DNA of 64,000 nt, from NCBI GenBank assembly GCA_001592145.1, contig BCWJ01000008.1, forward strand, positions 1 through 64,000, in the 5' to 3' direction. The position numbers and the translations under genes are program-made. The stretch comes from Xylanimicrobium pachnodae JCM 13526 = NBRC 107786. Its GTDB lineage: Bacteria > Actinomycetota > Actinomycetes > Actinomycetales > Cellulomonadaceae. Under the pieces are notes generated by a model. That model had not been told where the DNA came from and did no database searches. It worked only from the letters and a program-made list of their open reading frames with translations. Below, in pieces: positions 1 to 7,231 of this stretch; the first letter of the stretch is position 1; each line of letters starts with the position of its first letter.

Positions 1-60
1 ACTCGAACCCCTGACCCCCTGCATGCCATGCAGGTGCGCTACCAGCTGCGCCACAGCCCC
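1..60 (-). tRNA. tRNA-Ala (GGC), partial at window edge
   Basis: On the minus strand this begins GGGGCTGTGGCGCAGC. The D arm and an anticodon stem-loop with loop ATGGCAT (anticodon GGC, alanine) are followed by the TTCGA T-loop. The window edge cuts off the 3' acceptor strand. All 60 bases equal those at 115-174, so this is the second copy of a tandem pair. Confidence 0.9.
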
Positions 61-101
61 GTACCGGCAACTCAGTGCCGGGATATTTCTGGTGAATCTC
101 G

Positions 102-174
102 TGGAGCTGAGGGGACTCGAACCCCTGACCCCCTGCATGCCATGCAGGTGCGCTACCAGCTGCGCCACAGCCCC
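102..174 (-). tRNA. tRNA-Ala (GGC)
   Basis: This is a complete 73-nt cloverleaf. The acceptor arms GGGGCTG and CAGCTCC pair with one G-U, the discriminator base is A, the anticodon loop is ATGGCAT (GGC), and the T-loop is TTCGAGT. CCA is encoded next to it (tgg at 99-101 would be needed, but the plus strand reads cgt there, so CCA is not encoded). A 41-nt spacer containing a 6-bp hairpin (ccggca/tgccgg) separates it from the downstream copy. Confidence 0.95.
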
Positions 175-282
175 AGATCGGGTGTTCCCGCAGCGGTACC
201 CCGCGAAGGAACGTCCGTGATCCTATGCGGTCGCGGCGGCATGGTCCAAATCGACGCGGCCACCGCGGCTAGCGGACGCCGC

Positions 283-1002
283 TCAGGGCGCCCGATGCCC
301 CTCCCCGCCGGGCACCCCGGTGTCCGAGTCCTGTTCGACGCCTGTCTGGGGTCCGGCGTGCCACGCCTCGGGTGCGTACGCGGCACCGACGTTGTGCGCG
401 ACCACACGCCACGGCGGCTGCGAGCCGTCCGAGGCGCGAGTGAGCTGGCTCCAGTGCGCGTTCGTCAGGCCGACGACGCCGCGCCAGGTGGGTTCCTGGC
501 CCAGCATCGCGGTGATCGCGAGCGTGATGGCGGCACCGTGAGAGACGACGACGAGCGTGTCGTCCCGGCCCAGCCGCGCCGCGTGCTCCTCGATCGCGGC
601 GTGGGCGCGGCGGGCGACCTGCTGACGCGTCTCGCCACCCGGCGGGCGGCCGTGGGCGTCGTCCCCACGCCGCCAGGCGCTGTAGTCGTCGGGCCAGCCA
701 GCAGCGATCTCCGCGCGCGTCAGCCCCTCCCAGTCACCGAAGTGACGTTCCCGCAGTCGCTCGTCGGTGTCGACGTCGATCCCGAGCGGCTCGGCGTAGG
801 CGGCCGCCGTTCGCATCGCCCGGCCCAGGTCGGACGCCACGACGCGCGTCGCGCGGTGGGTCCGCGCCAGGGCGAGTGCCGCCTCCCGGGCCTGCCAGCG
901 CCCCACCTCGTCGAGCTCGACGTCCGTCTGACCCTGCAGGCGTTCGGCGACGTTCCAGGTGGTGCGGCCGTGGCGCAGCAGGATGACGGTGCCCGCGGTC
1001 AT
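283..1002 (-). CDS. Histidine phosphatase (phosphoglycerate mutase-like)
   Basis: This 239-aa protein belongs to the histidine phosphatase superfamily. The phosphohistidine motif LLRHGRTTWN lies at residues 8-17, the proton-donor region is RERHFGDWEG, and the second catalytic histidine is in VVVSHGAA. Length and the LQGQTDVELDEVG stretch fit small cytosolic phosphatases of the GpmB/CobC group; the substrate cannot be read from sequence. The ATG at 1002 lies 4 nt after the rsfS stop, so it is probably translated with rsfS in the nadD-rsfS operon. Confidence 0.88.
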   Translation of the reverse strand: MTAGTVILLRHGRTTWNVAERLQGQTDVELDEVGRWQAREAALALARTHRATRVVASDLGRAMRTAAAYAEPLGIDVDTDERLRERHFGDWEGLTRAEIAAGWPDDYSAWRRGDDAHGRPPGGETRQQVARRAHAAIEEHAARLGRDDTLVVVSHGAAITLAITAMLGQEPTWRGVVGLTNAHWSQLTRASDGSQPPWRVVAHNVGAAYAPEAWHAGPQTGVEQDSDTGVPGGEGHRAP

Positions 1003-1006
1003 CCGG

Positions 1007-1396
1007 TCAGTTCCCGGCCGCAGGTGCCGGCTCGGTGACGTCAGCGGGCAGCGGCACCACGGGACAGTCCTTCCACAGCCTCTCGAGCGCGTAGAAGACC
1101 CGGTCCTCGGCGTGCTGGACGTGGACCACGATGTCGCCGAAGTCCAGGAGCACCCAACGGCCCTCCGACTTGCCCTCGCGCCGGATGGGCTTGGACCCGG
1201 CCTTGAACATCGCCTCCTCGACGGCGTCGACGATGGCGGCCACCTGACGCTCGTTCGTCCCGGACGCGATGAGGAACACATCCGTCAGGACGAGCTGCTC
1301 GCTCACGTCGAGAGCGATGATCTCGTCTGCCTTCAGGGACGATGCGGCGCGGGCGGCAACCCCCGCCAGCTCGACGGCACGTTCGGTCGCGGTCAC
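1007..1396 (-). CDS. rsfS: Ribosomal silencing factor RsfS
   Basis: This 129-aa protein of the Iojap/RsfS family binds ribosomal protein L14 and blocks joining of the subunits when nutrients are short. Hallmarks are KADEIIALDVSEQLVLTDVFLIASG near the N-terminus and VLLDFGDIVVHVQ near the C-terminus (motifs abbreviated to family core). The GTG start at 1396 overlaps the stop of the upstream proline-rich membrane protein as GTGA, which indicates translational coupling. The position downstream of nadD is the usual bacterial order. Confidence 0.95.
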   Translation of the reverse strand: MTATERAVELAGVAARAASSLKADEIIALDVSEQLVLTDVFLIASGTNERQVAAIVDAVEEAMFKAGSKPIRREGKSEGRWVLLDFGDIVVHVQHAEDRVFYALERLWKDCPVVPLPADVTEPAPAAGN

Positions 1397-2421
1397 AGGA
1401 GCCCTCCCGGGGGCAGTTCGGTGGTGGTCGTGACGGTGACGACCGGGCCTGAGGCGTCGTCCGGCGCAAAGCTCGGCTTCTCGTTGGCGATGACCTGCCA
1501 GAGCAGCCAGCCGAGGCCGAACGCGACGACCACCAGGATGATGTAGTGCAGCCAGGTGTACGACGGACCCTGCCGCTCCGGTTCCGGTTCCGTGGACGCG
1601 GCGGCGCGGGACCGTGCGGGGGGTTCCGGCGCGACGAACGAGTCGAACGGCGACGGCTGCGGGGTCACCGGCGGCAGCGACCGCGGCACGCCCGGCTCCG
1701 TACCGGCCGCCTGGCCCACACCTGCGGGCTGACCAGCGCCGGACACCTGGCCGGGCTGACCAGCGCCCGTCGCCAGGCCGCCTCGCACCGAGCCCCACGG
1801 GGACGGCGGTCCGGACCCGGCCGGCGACGACGCCGGGCGCACCGCGGGCGCGGCGGAGGGCTGGCCGGCGGGGGCAGCGGACGGTGTCGCGGCCCACGGA
1901 GACGCCGGCGGCGTGGCGGGAGCAACCGGCGCGGGAGGAGTGGCCGGGGCCGCCGCGCGCGGGGTGAACGGGGAGGGCGCGTCGGCGGCAGGGCGCGGGA
2001 ACGCCGTCGGTGACGGCGGCGTGGCGCGCGGACCCACTGGGGTGCGCGCCGATGTCCGGGTGGGTGTCCCCGGGGCAGGCGAGGCGGCCTGCCCCGGCGC
2101 AGCGGATGCCGGCGTCCGGGGCGCGGGAGCCGCGGGCACGGGCTGCACGCCGGTGCGCTGAACGGGGGTCAGACGGCCGGTCTCGTCAAGACCGCGCATG
2201 CCACCGGTCACTGCGGGGGGACGCACCACGGGGGGCGTCGCCGGTGCGGGGGCGGGCGGCGTGTGCAGGCTGCGGCGGCTGGGTGGGGCCGCCGCGGGCT
2301 GCACGCTCTGCTTTCCGGCGTCGGACGCACCGCCCGAGCGCGCCCGGGCCGCGGCTTCCTCGCGCTCACGGATCTCGCGTCGCGTCATCGGGCGCCCCTG
2401 GTGGGGGCTGTTGTCACTCAT
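1393..2421 (-). CDS. Proline/alanine-rich protein with C-terminal membrane segment
   Basis: A 342-aa protein without a recognisable enzymatic domain. The N-terminus is charged ([13 protein letters not shown]), the middle ~250 residues are Pro/Ala/Gly-rich and presumably disordered, and a single hydrophobic helix ([18 protein letters not shown]) sits near residues 303-320 before a short acidic tail. Topology is therefore a long N-terminal region and one C-terminal anchor. The start chosen is the ATG at 2421 (MSDNSP), which overlaps the nadD end by 8 nt. Actinobacteria often carry such a protein between nadD and rsfS; its function is unknown to me. Confidence 0.75.
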   Translation of the reverse strand: MSDNSPHQGRPMTRREIREREEAAARARSGGASDAGKQSVQPAAAPPSRRSLHTPPAPAPATPPVVRPPAVTGGMRGLDETGRLTPVQRTGVQPVPAAPAPRTPASAAPGQAASPAPGTPTRTSARTPVGPRATPPSPTAFPRPAADAPSPFTPRAAAPATPPAPVAPATPPASPWAATPSAAPAGQPSAAPAVRPASSPAGSGPPSPWGSVRGGLATGAGQPGQVSGAGQPAGVGQAAGTEPGVPRSLPPVTPQPSPFDSFVAPEPPARSRAAASTEPEPERQGPSYTWLHYIILVVVAFGLGWLLWQVIANEKPSFAPDDASGPVVTVTTTTELPPGGLL

Positions 2422-3061
2422 CGTCTGCCTCGTCCATGGTCGATCCGGCGTCTTGCCCTCGGTACAACCCGTACTTCGCGATGTACTGCACCACACCGTC
2501 CGGCACCAGGTACCAGACCGGCATCCCGGCCCGCGCCCGGCGGCGGCAGTCCGTGGAGGAGATGGACATCGCAGGGACCTCTAGGGTCGTCACGGCACCC
2601 TCGGGAAAGCCGTCAATGGATAGATTGTGCCCCGGACGGGTCACCGCGACGAAGCGAGCCATGCCCCACAGCGCCTGCGCGTCTTTCCATGAGAGCATCT
2701 GCGCCACCGCGTCCGCACCCGTGATGAAGTACAGCTCCGCGTCGGGCCTCTGTGCCCGCAGGTCGCGCAGCGTGTCGACCGTGTACGTGAGCCCGGGCCG
2801 GTCGATGTCGACCCGGCTGACCGTGAACTGTGGGTTCGACGCCGTCGCGATCACCGTCATGAGGTACCGGTGCTCGGCGGCCGTGACGTCCTTGTCCTGC
2901 TTGAACGACGGCCTGCCCGTGGGGACGAACACCACCTCGTCGAGCCCGTAACTCGCCGCGACCTCCGACGCCGCCACCAGGTGTCCGTGGTGGATCGGGT
3001 CGAAGGTGCCGCCCATCACGCCGATGCGGGCGCGGCGGCCGGCGGCGGTCACGGTGGGCAT
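2414..3061 (-). CDS. nadD: Nicotinate-nucleotide adenylyltransferase
   Basis: This 215-aa enzyme converts nicotinate mononucleotide and ATP to deamido-NAD. [12 protein letters not shown] contains the HxGH nucleotidyltransferase motif and ISSTDCRRR is the C-terminal ISST motif. I chose the ATG at 3061 because it lies 2 nt after the stop of the 31-aa ORF (TGAGCATG), a coupling arrangement. A GTG at 3079 would add MEPPLS and cannot be excluded. It overlaps the next gene by 8 nt. Confidence 0.95.
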   Translation of the reverse strand: MPTVTAAGRRARIGVMGGTFDPIHHGHLVAASEVAASYGLDEVVFVPTGRPSFKQDKDVTAAEHRYLMTVIATASNPQFTVSRVDIDRPGLTYTVDTLRDLRAQRPDAELYFITGADAVAQMLSWKDAQALWGMARFVAVTRPGHNLSIDGFPEGAVTTLEVPAMSISSTDCRRRARAGMPVWYLVPDGVVQYIAKYGLYRGQDAGSTMDEADDE

Positions 3062-3063
3062 GC

Positions 3064-3159
3064 TCAGTGGCGGTTCCACACGTTGCGGAACGCGTACGTC
3101 ACGACCAGTGCGAACGCAAGGATTCCAAAGGCCAGCAGGCCGGCTGCGGCGGGGTTCAT
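3064..3159 (-). CDS. 31-aa single-span membrane protein upstream of nadD
   Basis: This small ORF starts at the ATG at 3159 and ends with TGA at 3064-3066. It encodes [20 protein letters not shown] followed by [11 protein letters not shown]: one hydrophobic helix and a short basic tail. A strong Shine-Dalgarno (GGAGGA) sits 5 nt before the ATG, and the nadD ATG follows the stop by 2 nt. SD quality, composition and coupling support real translation. No function is known to me; it could be a small membrane protein or act as a leader peptide for nadD. Confidence 0.75.
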   Translation of the reverse strand: MNPAAAGLLAFGILAFALVVTYAFRNVWNRH

Positions 3160-3222
3160 GGCTCCTCCGGGAGGGTCAGGCAGATGTGGCGGGGAAAGTG
3201 TCTCACGGCGTCGTCAGCACCT

Positions 3223-4512
3223 TCACGGACGGATGTGGCCGTCCCCGGTCACGATCCACTTCGTGGTGGTGAGCTCGCTGAGGCCCATCGGCCCTCGCGC
3301 GTGGAGCTTCTGGGTGGAGATGCCGATCTCGGCGCCCAGGCCGAGCTCGCCCCCGTCGGTGAAGCGCGTGGACGCGTTCACCATGACCGCCGCCGAGTCG
3401 ACCTGGGCGACGAAGCGCTCCGACGAGCGCAGGTCGTTGGTGAGGATCGCCTCGGTGTGCCCGGACGTCCAGGTGCGGATGTGCTCGATCGCGTCGTCCA
3501 GGGTGTCGACGACGCGGACCGCGATCTCGAGGGCCAGGTACTCCGTCGCCCAGTCGGCGTCGGTGGCCTGGACGACGTCGACGCCGTCGGGTGCCAGCGC
3601 GGCAGTGCGCTCATCGCCGTGCACGACGACGCCGGCTCCCGCGAGGGCGGTCAGCGCACGGGGCAGGAACTGCGGGGCCGCGTCCGCGTGCACCAGCAGG
3701 GTCTCGGCCGCGTTGCAGACGCCCACGCGCTGCGTCTTGGCGTTCATCACGATGTCGACGGCGCGGTCGAGGTCCGCCGACGCGTCGACGTAGACGTGTA
3801 CGTTGCCCACTCCGGTCTCGATGACCGGCACCGTCGACTCGGCCACGACGGTGCGGATGAGCCCGGCCCCGCCGCGCGGGATGAGCACGTCCACCAGGCC
3901 CCGCGCGTGCATGAGCGCGACACCGCCCGCACGACCCCACGGGTCGACCGTCTGCACCAGGTCGGCAGGCAGCCCCTGCGCCACGAGCGCCGCGCGCAGC
4001 ACCCGCACGATCACCTCGTTGGAGCGGGCCGCGGCGGACCCACCACGCAGGATCACCGCGTTACCGGACTTCAGGGTGAGGCCGACGGCGTCGACCGTCA
4101 CGTTGGGCCGGGCCTCGTAGATCATGCCGACCACACCCATCGGCACCCGCACCTGACGCAGCCGCAGGCCGTTGGGCAGGGTGTTGCCCCGCACCACGTC
4201 CCCGACGGGGTCGGGCAGGGCGGCCACGGCCCGCAGGGCGTCCGCGATCGCCTCGATCCGCCCGGGAGTCAGCGCCAGGCGGTCGAGCAGTCCCTCGGAC
4301 ATGCCACCTGCCCGCTCGCGCGCCAGGTCGTCGCCGTTCGCCGCCACCAGCTCGTGCGTCGCCGCGACGAACGCGTCGGCCAGGGCGTGCAACGTCGCGT
4401 CCTTGGCTCCCCGCGGCAGCGTCGCCAGCGCGCGGGAGGCGGTCTGCGCACGACGGGCGACCTCCCGCACCTCGGTCTCGACGTCGGACGTGATAGCGGC
4501 GGTGGCGGTCAT
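3223..4512 (-). CDS. proA: Gamma-glutamyl phosphate reductase
   Basis: This 429-aa enzyme does the second step of proline synthesis, NADPH reduction of glutamyl-5-phosphate. It has an aldehyde-dehydrogenase fold, with [17 protein letters not shown] in the cofactor domain and the catalytic cysteine in [12 protein letters not shown]. Length is normal for ProA. The ATG at 4512 is preceded by TAGGCT and 6 nt, a leaderless layout, so the gene has its own promoter. Its partner proB lies 1.5 kb upstream, separated by an MFS gene on the opposite strand. Confidence 0.97.
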   Translation of the reverse strand: MTATAAITSDVETEVREVARRAQTASRALATLPRGAKDATLHALADAFVAATHELVAANGDDLARERAGGMSEGLLDRLALTPGRIEAIADALRAVAALPDPVGDVVRGNTLPNGLRLRQVRVPMGVVGMIYEARPNVTVDAVGLTLKSGNAVILRGGSAAARSNEVIVRVLRAALVAQGLPADLVQTVDPWGRAGGVALMHARGLVDVLIPRGGAGLIRTVVAESTVPVIETGVGNVHVYVDASADLDRAVDIVMNAKTQRVGVCNAAETLLVHADAAPQFLPRALTALAGAGVVVHGDERTAALAPDGVDVVQATDADWATEYLALEIAVRVVDTLDDAIEHIRTWTSGHTEAILTNDLRSSERFVAQVDSAAVMVNASTRFTDGGELGLGAEIGISTQKLHARGPMGLSELTTTKWIVTGDGHIRP

Positions 4513-4518
4513 ACGTCG

Positions 4519-4524
4519 AGCCTA
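4519..4524 (-). promoter_or_regulatory. Candidate -10 element of proA (leaderless)
   Basis: TAGGCT on the minus strand lies 6 nt before the proA ATG, leaving no room for a 5' leader. It is needed because the MFS gene interrupts the proB-proA operon. Confidence 0.5.
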
Positions 4525-4610
4525 CTGGTCGTGGCCGACGCCGGGGAGAGAGCGATCTCATGGTGGCCGCGTCCTGGTCAGCGAACCGGCGGACGCGGCA
4601 CAATCCGGCC

Positions 4611-5969
4611 ATGACCACCGCCCCGGGCCCCGCCCCGACACCCACCCGCACCGAACGGCTCGACCGCCTTCCGTTCACGCGCGCGCACCGGAGGCTGCTG
4701 GTCGGAGCGGGCGTCGGGTGGGCACTCGACGCGATGGACGTCGGGATCATGTCGTTCGTGCTCGTCGCGATCGGCGAACAGTGGTCGCTGAGCACCGCGG
4801 AGCGGTCCCTGCTCGGATCGGTGGGCTTCGCCGGGATGGCCGTCGGCGCAGCACTAGGGGGTCTGCTCGCCGACCGGATCGGCCGGCGGCAGGTGTTCGC
4901 GCTCACGCTGCTCGTCTACGGGCTCGCCACCGGGGCGTCCGCGCTCGCCGGTGGTCTCGCCGTGCTGATCGCCCTGCGGTTCGTCGTCGGCACGGGCCTG
5001 GGAGCGGAGCTCCCCGTCGCGTCGACGCTGGTCAGCGAGTACGCCCCGGCCCGCATCCGCGGCCGCGTCGTCGTGATCCTCGAGTCCTTCTGGGCCGTCG
5101 GGTGGATCGCGGCCGCCGTCGTCGGGCTGCTGCTGGTACCGGCGTCCGACGCCGGATGGCGGTGGGCGTTCGCGATCGGCATCGTCCCCGCCGTGTACGC
5201 GCTGGTGGTGCGGGCGACCCTGCCCGAGTCCGTGCGGTTCCTGGAGCAGCGCGGCCGCCACGCCGAGGCGGAGGCCGCCGTGCGCACCTTCGAGGCGTCC
5301 GCCGGGGTGACGCCGCCCGCCGCGGCACCGCAGATCAGCGCCGCGACCGCGCCGATCCCCAGGACAGGCGTTCCCGTCCGTGCCCTCTTCGCCCGGACCC
5401 TCCGGCGTCGGACCCTGGCCCTGTGGCTGACCTGGTTCGGGGTCAACTTCGCGTACTACGGCGCCTTCACCTGGATCCCGACGCTGCTGGTCGCCGACGG
5501 CTTCTCGATGGTGCGCTCGTTCGGCTACACGCTGGTGATCACTCTCGCGCAGCTGCCCGGATACGCCGTCGCAGCCTGGCTCATCGAGGTGTGGGGGCGC
5601 CGGGCCGTGCTCGTCGCGTTCCTCGCCGGATCCGCGGTCGCCGCCCTCGGCTTCGGGCTCGCCGGGTCCGTGGCGCAGATCCTGGTCGCGGGCATCGCGC
5701 TGTCGTTCTTCAACCTGGGTGCGTGGGGCGCGCTGTACGCCGTGACCCCGGAGAGCTACCCGACTCGCGTGCGCGCCACCGGCGCGGGCAGCGCGACGGC
5801 GTTCGGGCGCCTCGCGTCGATCCTCGCGCCGCTCGTCACGCTCCCCCTGCACGACCGGATCGGTACCGGCGGCGTGTTCACCGTCTTCGCGGTCGCGTTC
5901 CTGGTCGCGATGGTGGGCGCGTCGCTGCTGACCGAGCTCAAGGGACGGCGGCTGGAGGAGGACGTCTGA
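4611..5969 (+). CDS. MFS transporter (12-TM, sugar/aromatic acid porter-like)
   Basis: A 452-aa integral membrane transporter of the major facilitator superfamily. The inter-helix signature GGLLADRIGRRQVFALTL is near residues 83-100, PESVRF marks the central loop, and VTPESYPTRVRATG occurs late as in the SV/OCT and aromatic-acid type porters. The substrate is not predictable. The ATG at 4611 was chosen over upstream starts because CACAAT lies 6 nt before it (leaderless) and the N-terminus then fits the family. It is inserted between proB and proA on the opposite strand. Confidence 0.88.
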   Translation: MTTAPGPAPTPTRTERLDRLPFTRAHRRLLVGAGVGWALDAMDVGIMSFVLVAIGEQWSLSTAERSLLGSVGFAGMAVGAALGGLLADRIGRRQVFALTLLVYGLATGASALAGGLAVLIALRFVVGTGLGAELPVASTLVSEYAPARIRGRVVVILESFWAVGWIAAAVVGLLLVPASDAGWRWAFAIGIVPAVYALVVRATLPESVRFLEQRGRHAEAEAAVRTFEASAGVTPPAAAPQISAATAPIPRTGVPVRALFARTLRRRTLALWLTWFGVNFAYYGAFTWIPTLLVADGFSMVRSFGYTLVITLAQLPGYAVAAWLIEVWGRRAVLVAFLAGSAVAALGFGLAGSVAQILVAGIALSFFNLGAWGALYAVTPESYPTRVRATGAGSATAFGRLASILAPLVTLPLHDRIGTGGVFTVFAVAFLVAMVGASLLTELKGRRLEEDV

Positions 5970-5990
5970 GGGGACCTGGCTCCCGCGACG

Positions 5991-7139
5991 TCAGCGGTTC
6001 GCCAGCACCAGGTCGTCGCGGTGGACGACCTCGCGGTCGTAGCCGGCACCCAGCTTCGCCCGCAGCTCCGCCGTCTGGCGGCCGATCATCGCGGGCAGCT
6101 CGCCCGAGTCGAAACCCACCAGCCCTCGGGCGACGACGACGCCGTCGGGCGCGACCAGCTCGACCGGGTCCCCCGCGTCGAAGTCCCCGTCGGACCGGAC
6201 GATGCCCGCGGGCAGGAGCGACGCCCGGCCGCCCCGGACGGCACGCGCGGCTCCCTCGTCCAGGTACAGGCGGCCACGCACCGAGGCGGCATAGGCGATC
6301 CACAGCCGCCGCGACGACGCACGGCGCCCCGTCGCGGCGAACATCGTGCCCACGTCCTCGCCGGCGAGGGCGGCCGCCGCGTTGCGTGCCGCGGTGAGCA
6401 CCACGGGGATGCCGGATCCGGTGGCGATGCGCACCGACTCCAGCTTGGTGAGCATGCCGCCCGTGCCGACCGCGCTCCCCCGCGCGGTGACGGGCACGTC
6501 CGCGATCTCCGCGAGGTGGCCCACGTAGGCGATGCGCTGCGCGCCCGGCTGCGAGGGTGACTTGTCATGCAGGCCGTCGACGTCGGTGAGCAGCACCAGG
6601 GCGTCGGCATGCACCAGGTGCGAGACGAGTGCCGCGAGCCGGTCGTTGTCACCGAACTTGAGCTCGTCCGTGGTGACGGCGTCGTTCTCGTTGACCACCG
6701 GGACCACGCCCAGCGCCAGCAGGCGGGACAGCGACCGCTGGGCGTTGCGGTACCGCAGGCGGCGCACCGTGTCCTCCGCCGTCACGAGGATCTGCCCCAC
6801 GCGGATGTGCCGCTTCGCGAACGCCTCCGCGTACCGCGCGACCAGCAGGCCCTGCCCGACGGACGCCGCAGCCTGCATCGTGGCCAGGTCGCGTGGGCGT
6901 GACGTCAGCCCCAGCGGGCCGATCCCCGCCGCGATGGCACCCGAGGTCACGAGCACCACCTGCGTCCCCTCGGCGTGCCGGAGCGCCAGGACGTCCACGA
7001 GCGAGCGCAGCGCGTCCAGGTCGAGGTGACCGTCCGGCCGGGTCAGCGACGACGACCCCACCTTCACCACGATGCGGCGGGCGGTGGCGACGGCGGAACG
7101 CGCGGCGACGGGGTCACGCAGCACTACGGGGGAGTTCAC
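5991..7139 (-). CDS. proB: Glutamate 5-kinase with PUA domain
   Basis: This 382-aa enzyme phosphorylates glutamate in the first committed step of proline synthesis. The amino-acid-kinase domain (about residues 20-260) shows VVKVGSSSLT, VTSGAIAAG and VVNENDAV, and a C-terminal PUA domain starts near residue 285. PUA-containing ProB proteins are typically feedback inhibited by proline. It converges with the MFS gene, 21 nt between their ends. The GTG/ATG context at 7139 carries GAGG just upstream. Confidence 0.96.
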   Translation of the reverse strand: MNSPVVLRDPVAARSAVATARRIVVKVGSSSLTRPDGHLDLDALRSLVDVLALRHAEGTQVVLVTSGAIAAGIGPLGLTSRPRDLATMQAAASVGQGLLVARYAEAFAKRHIRVGQILVTAEDTVRRLRYRNAQRSLSRLLALGVVPVVNENDAVTTDELKFGDNDRLAALVSHLVHADALVLLTDVDGLHDKSPSQPGAQRIAYVGHLAEIADVPVTARGSAVGTGGMLTKLESVRIATGSGIPVVLTAARNAAAALAGEDVGTMFAATGRRASSRRLWIAYAASVRGRLYLDEGAARAVRGGRASLLPAGIVRSDGDFDAGDPVELVAPDGVVVARGLVGFDSGELPAMIGRQTAELRAKLGAGYDREVVHRDDLVLANR

Positions 7140-7175
7140 CGCCTCATCATCGCCGACCCGCGGCGCAGGACGTGC

Positions 7176-7211
7176 GCGGCGCCCGGGGACCGAACGGTCC
7201 CCGGGCGCCGC
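7176..7211 (-). terminator. Strong hairpin terminator after the M6 protease gene
   Basis: A perfect 16-bp GC-rich stem (7176-7191 with 7196-7211) closes a GAAC loop and lies 20 nt past the stop at 7232. There is no U-tract, as is usual in high-GC actinobacteria. It insulates proB from the protease gene. Confidence 0.8.
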
Positions 7212-7231
7212 GGGTGGGCGTCAGGACGGTG

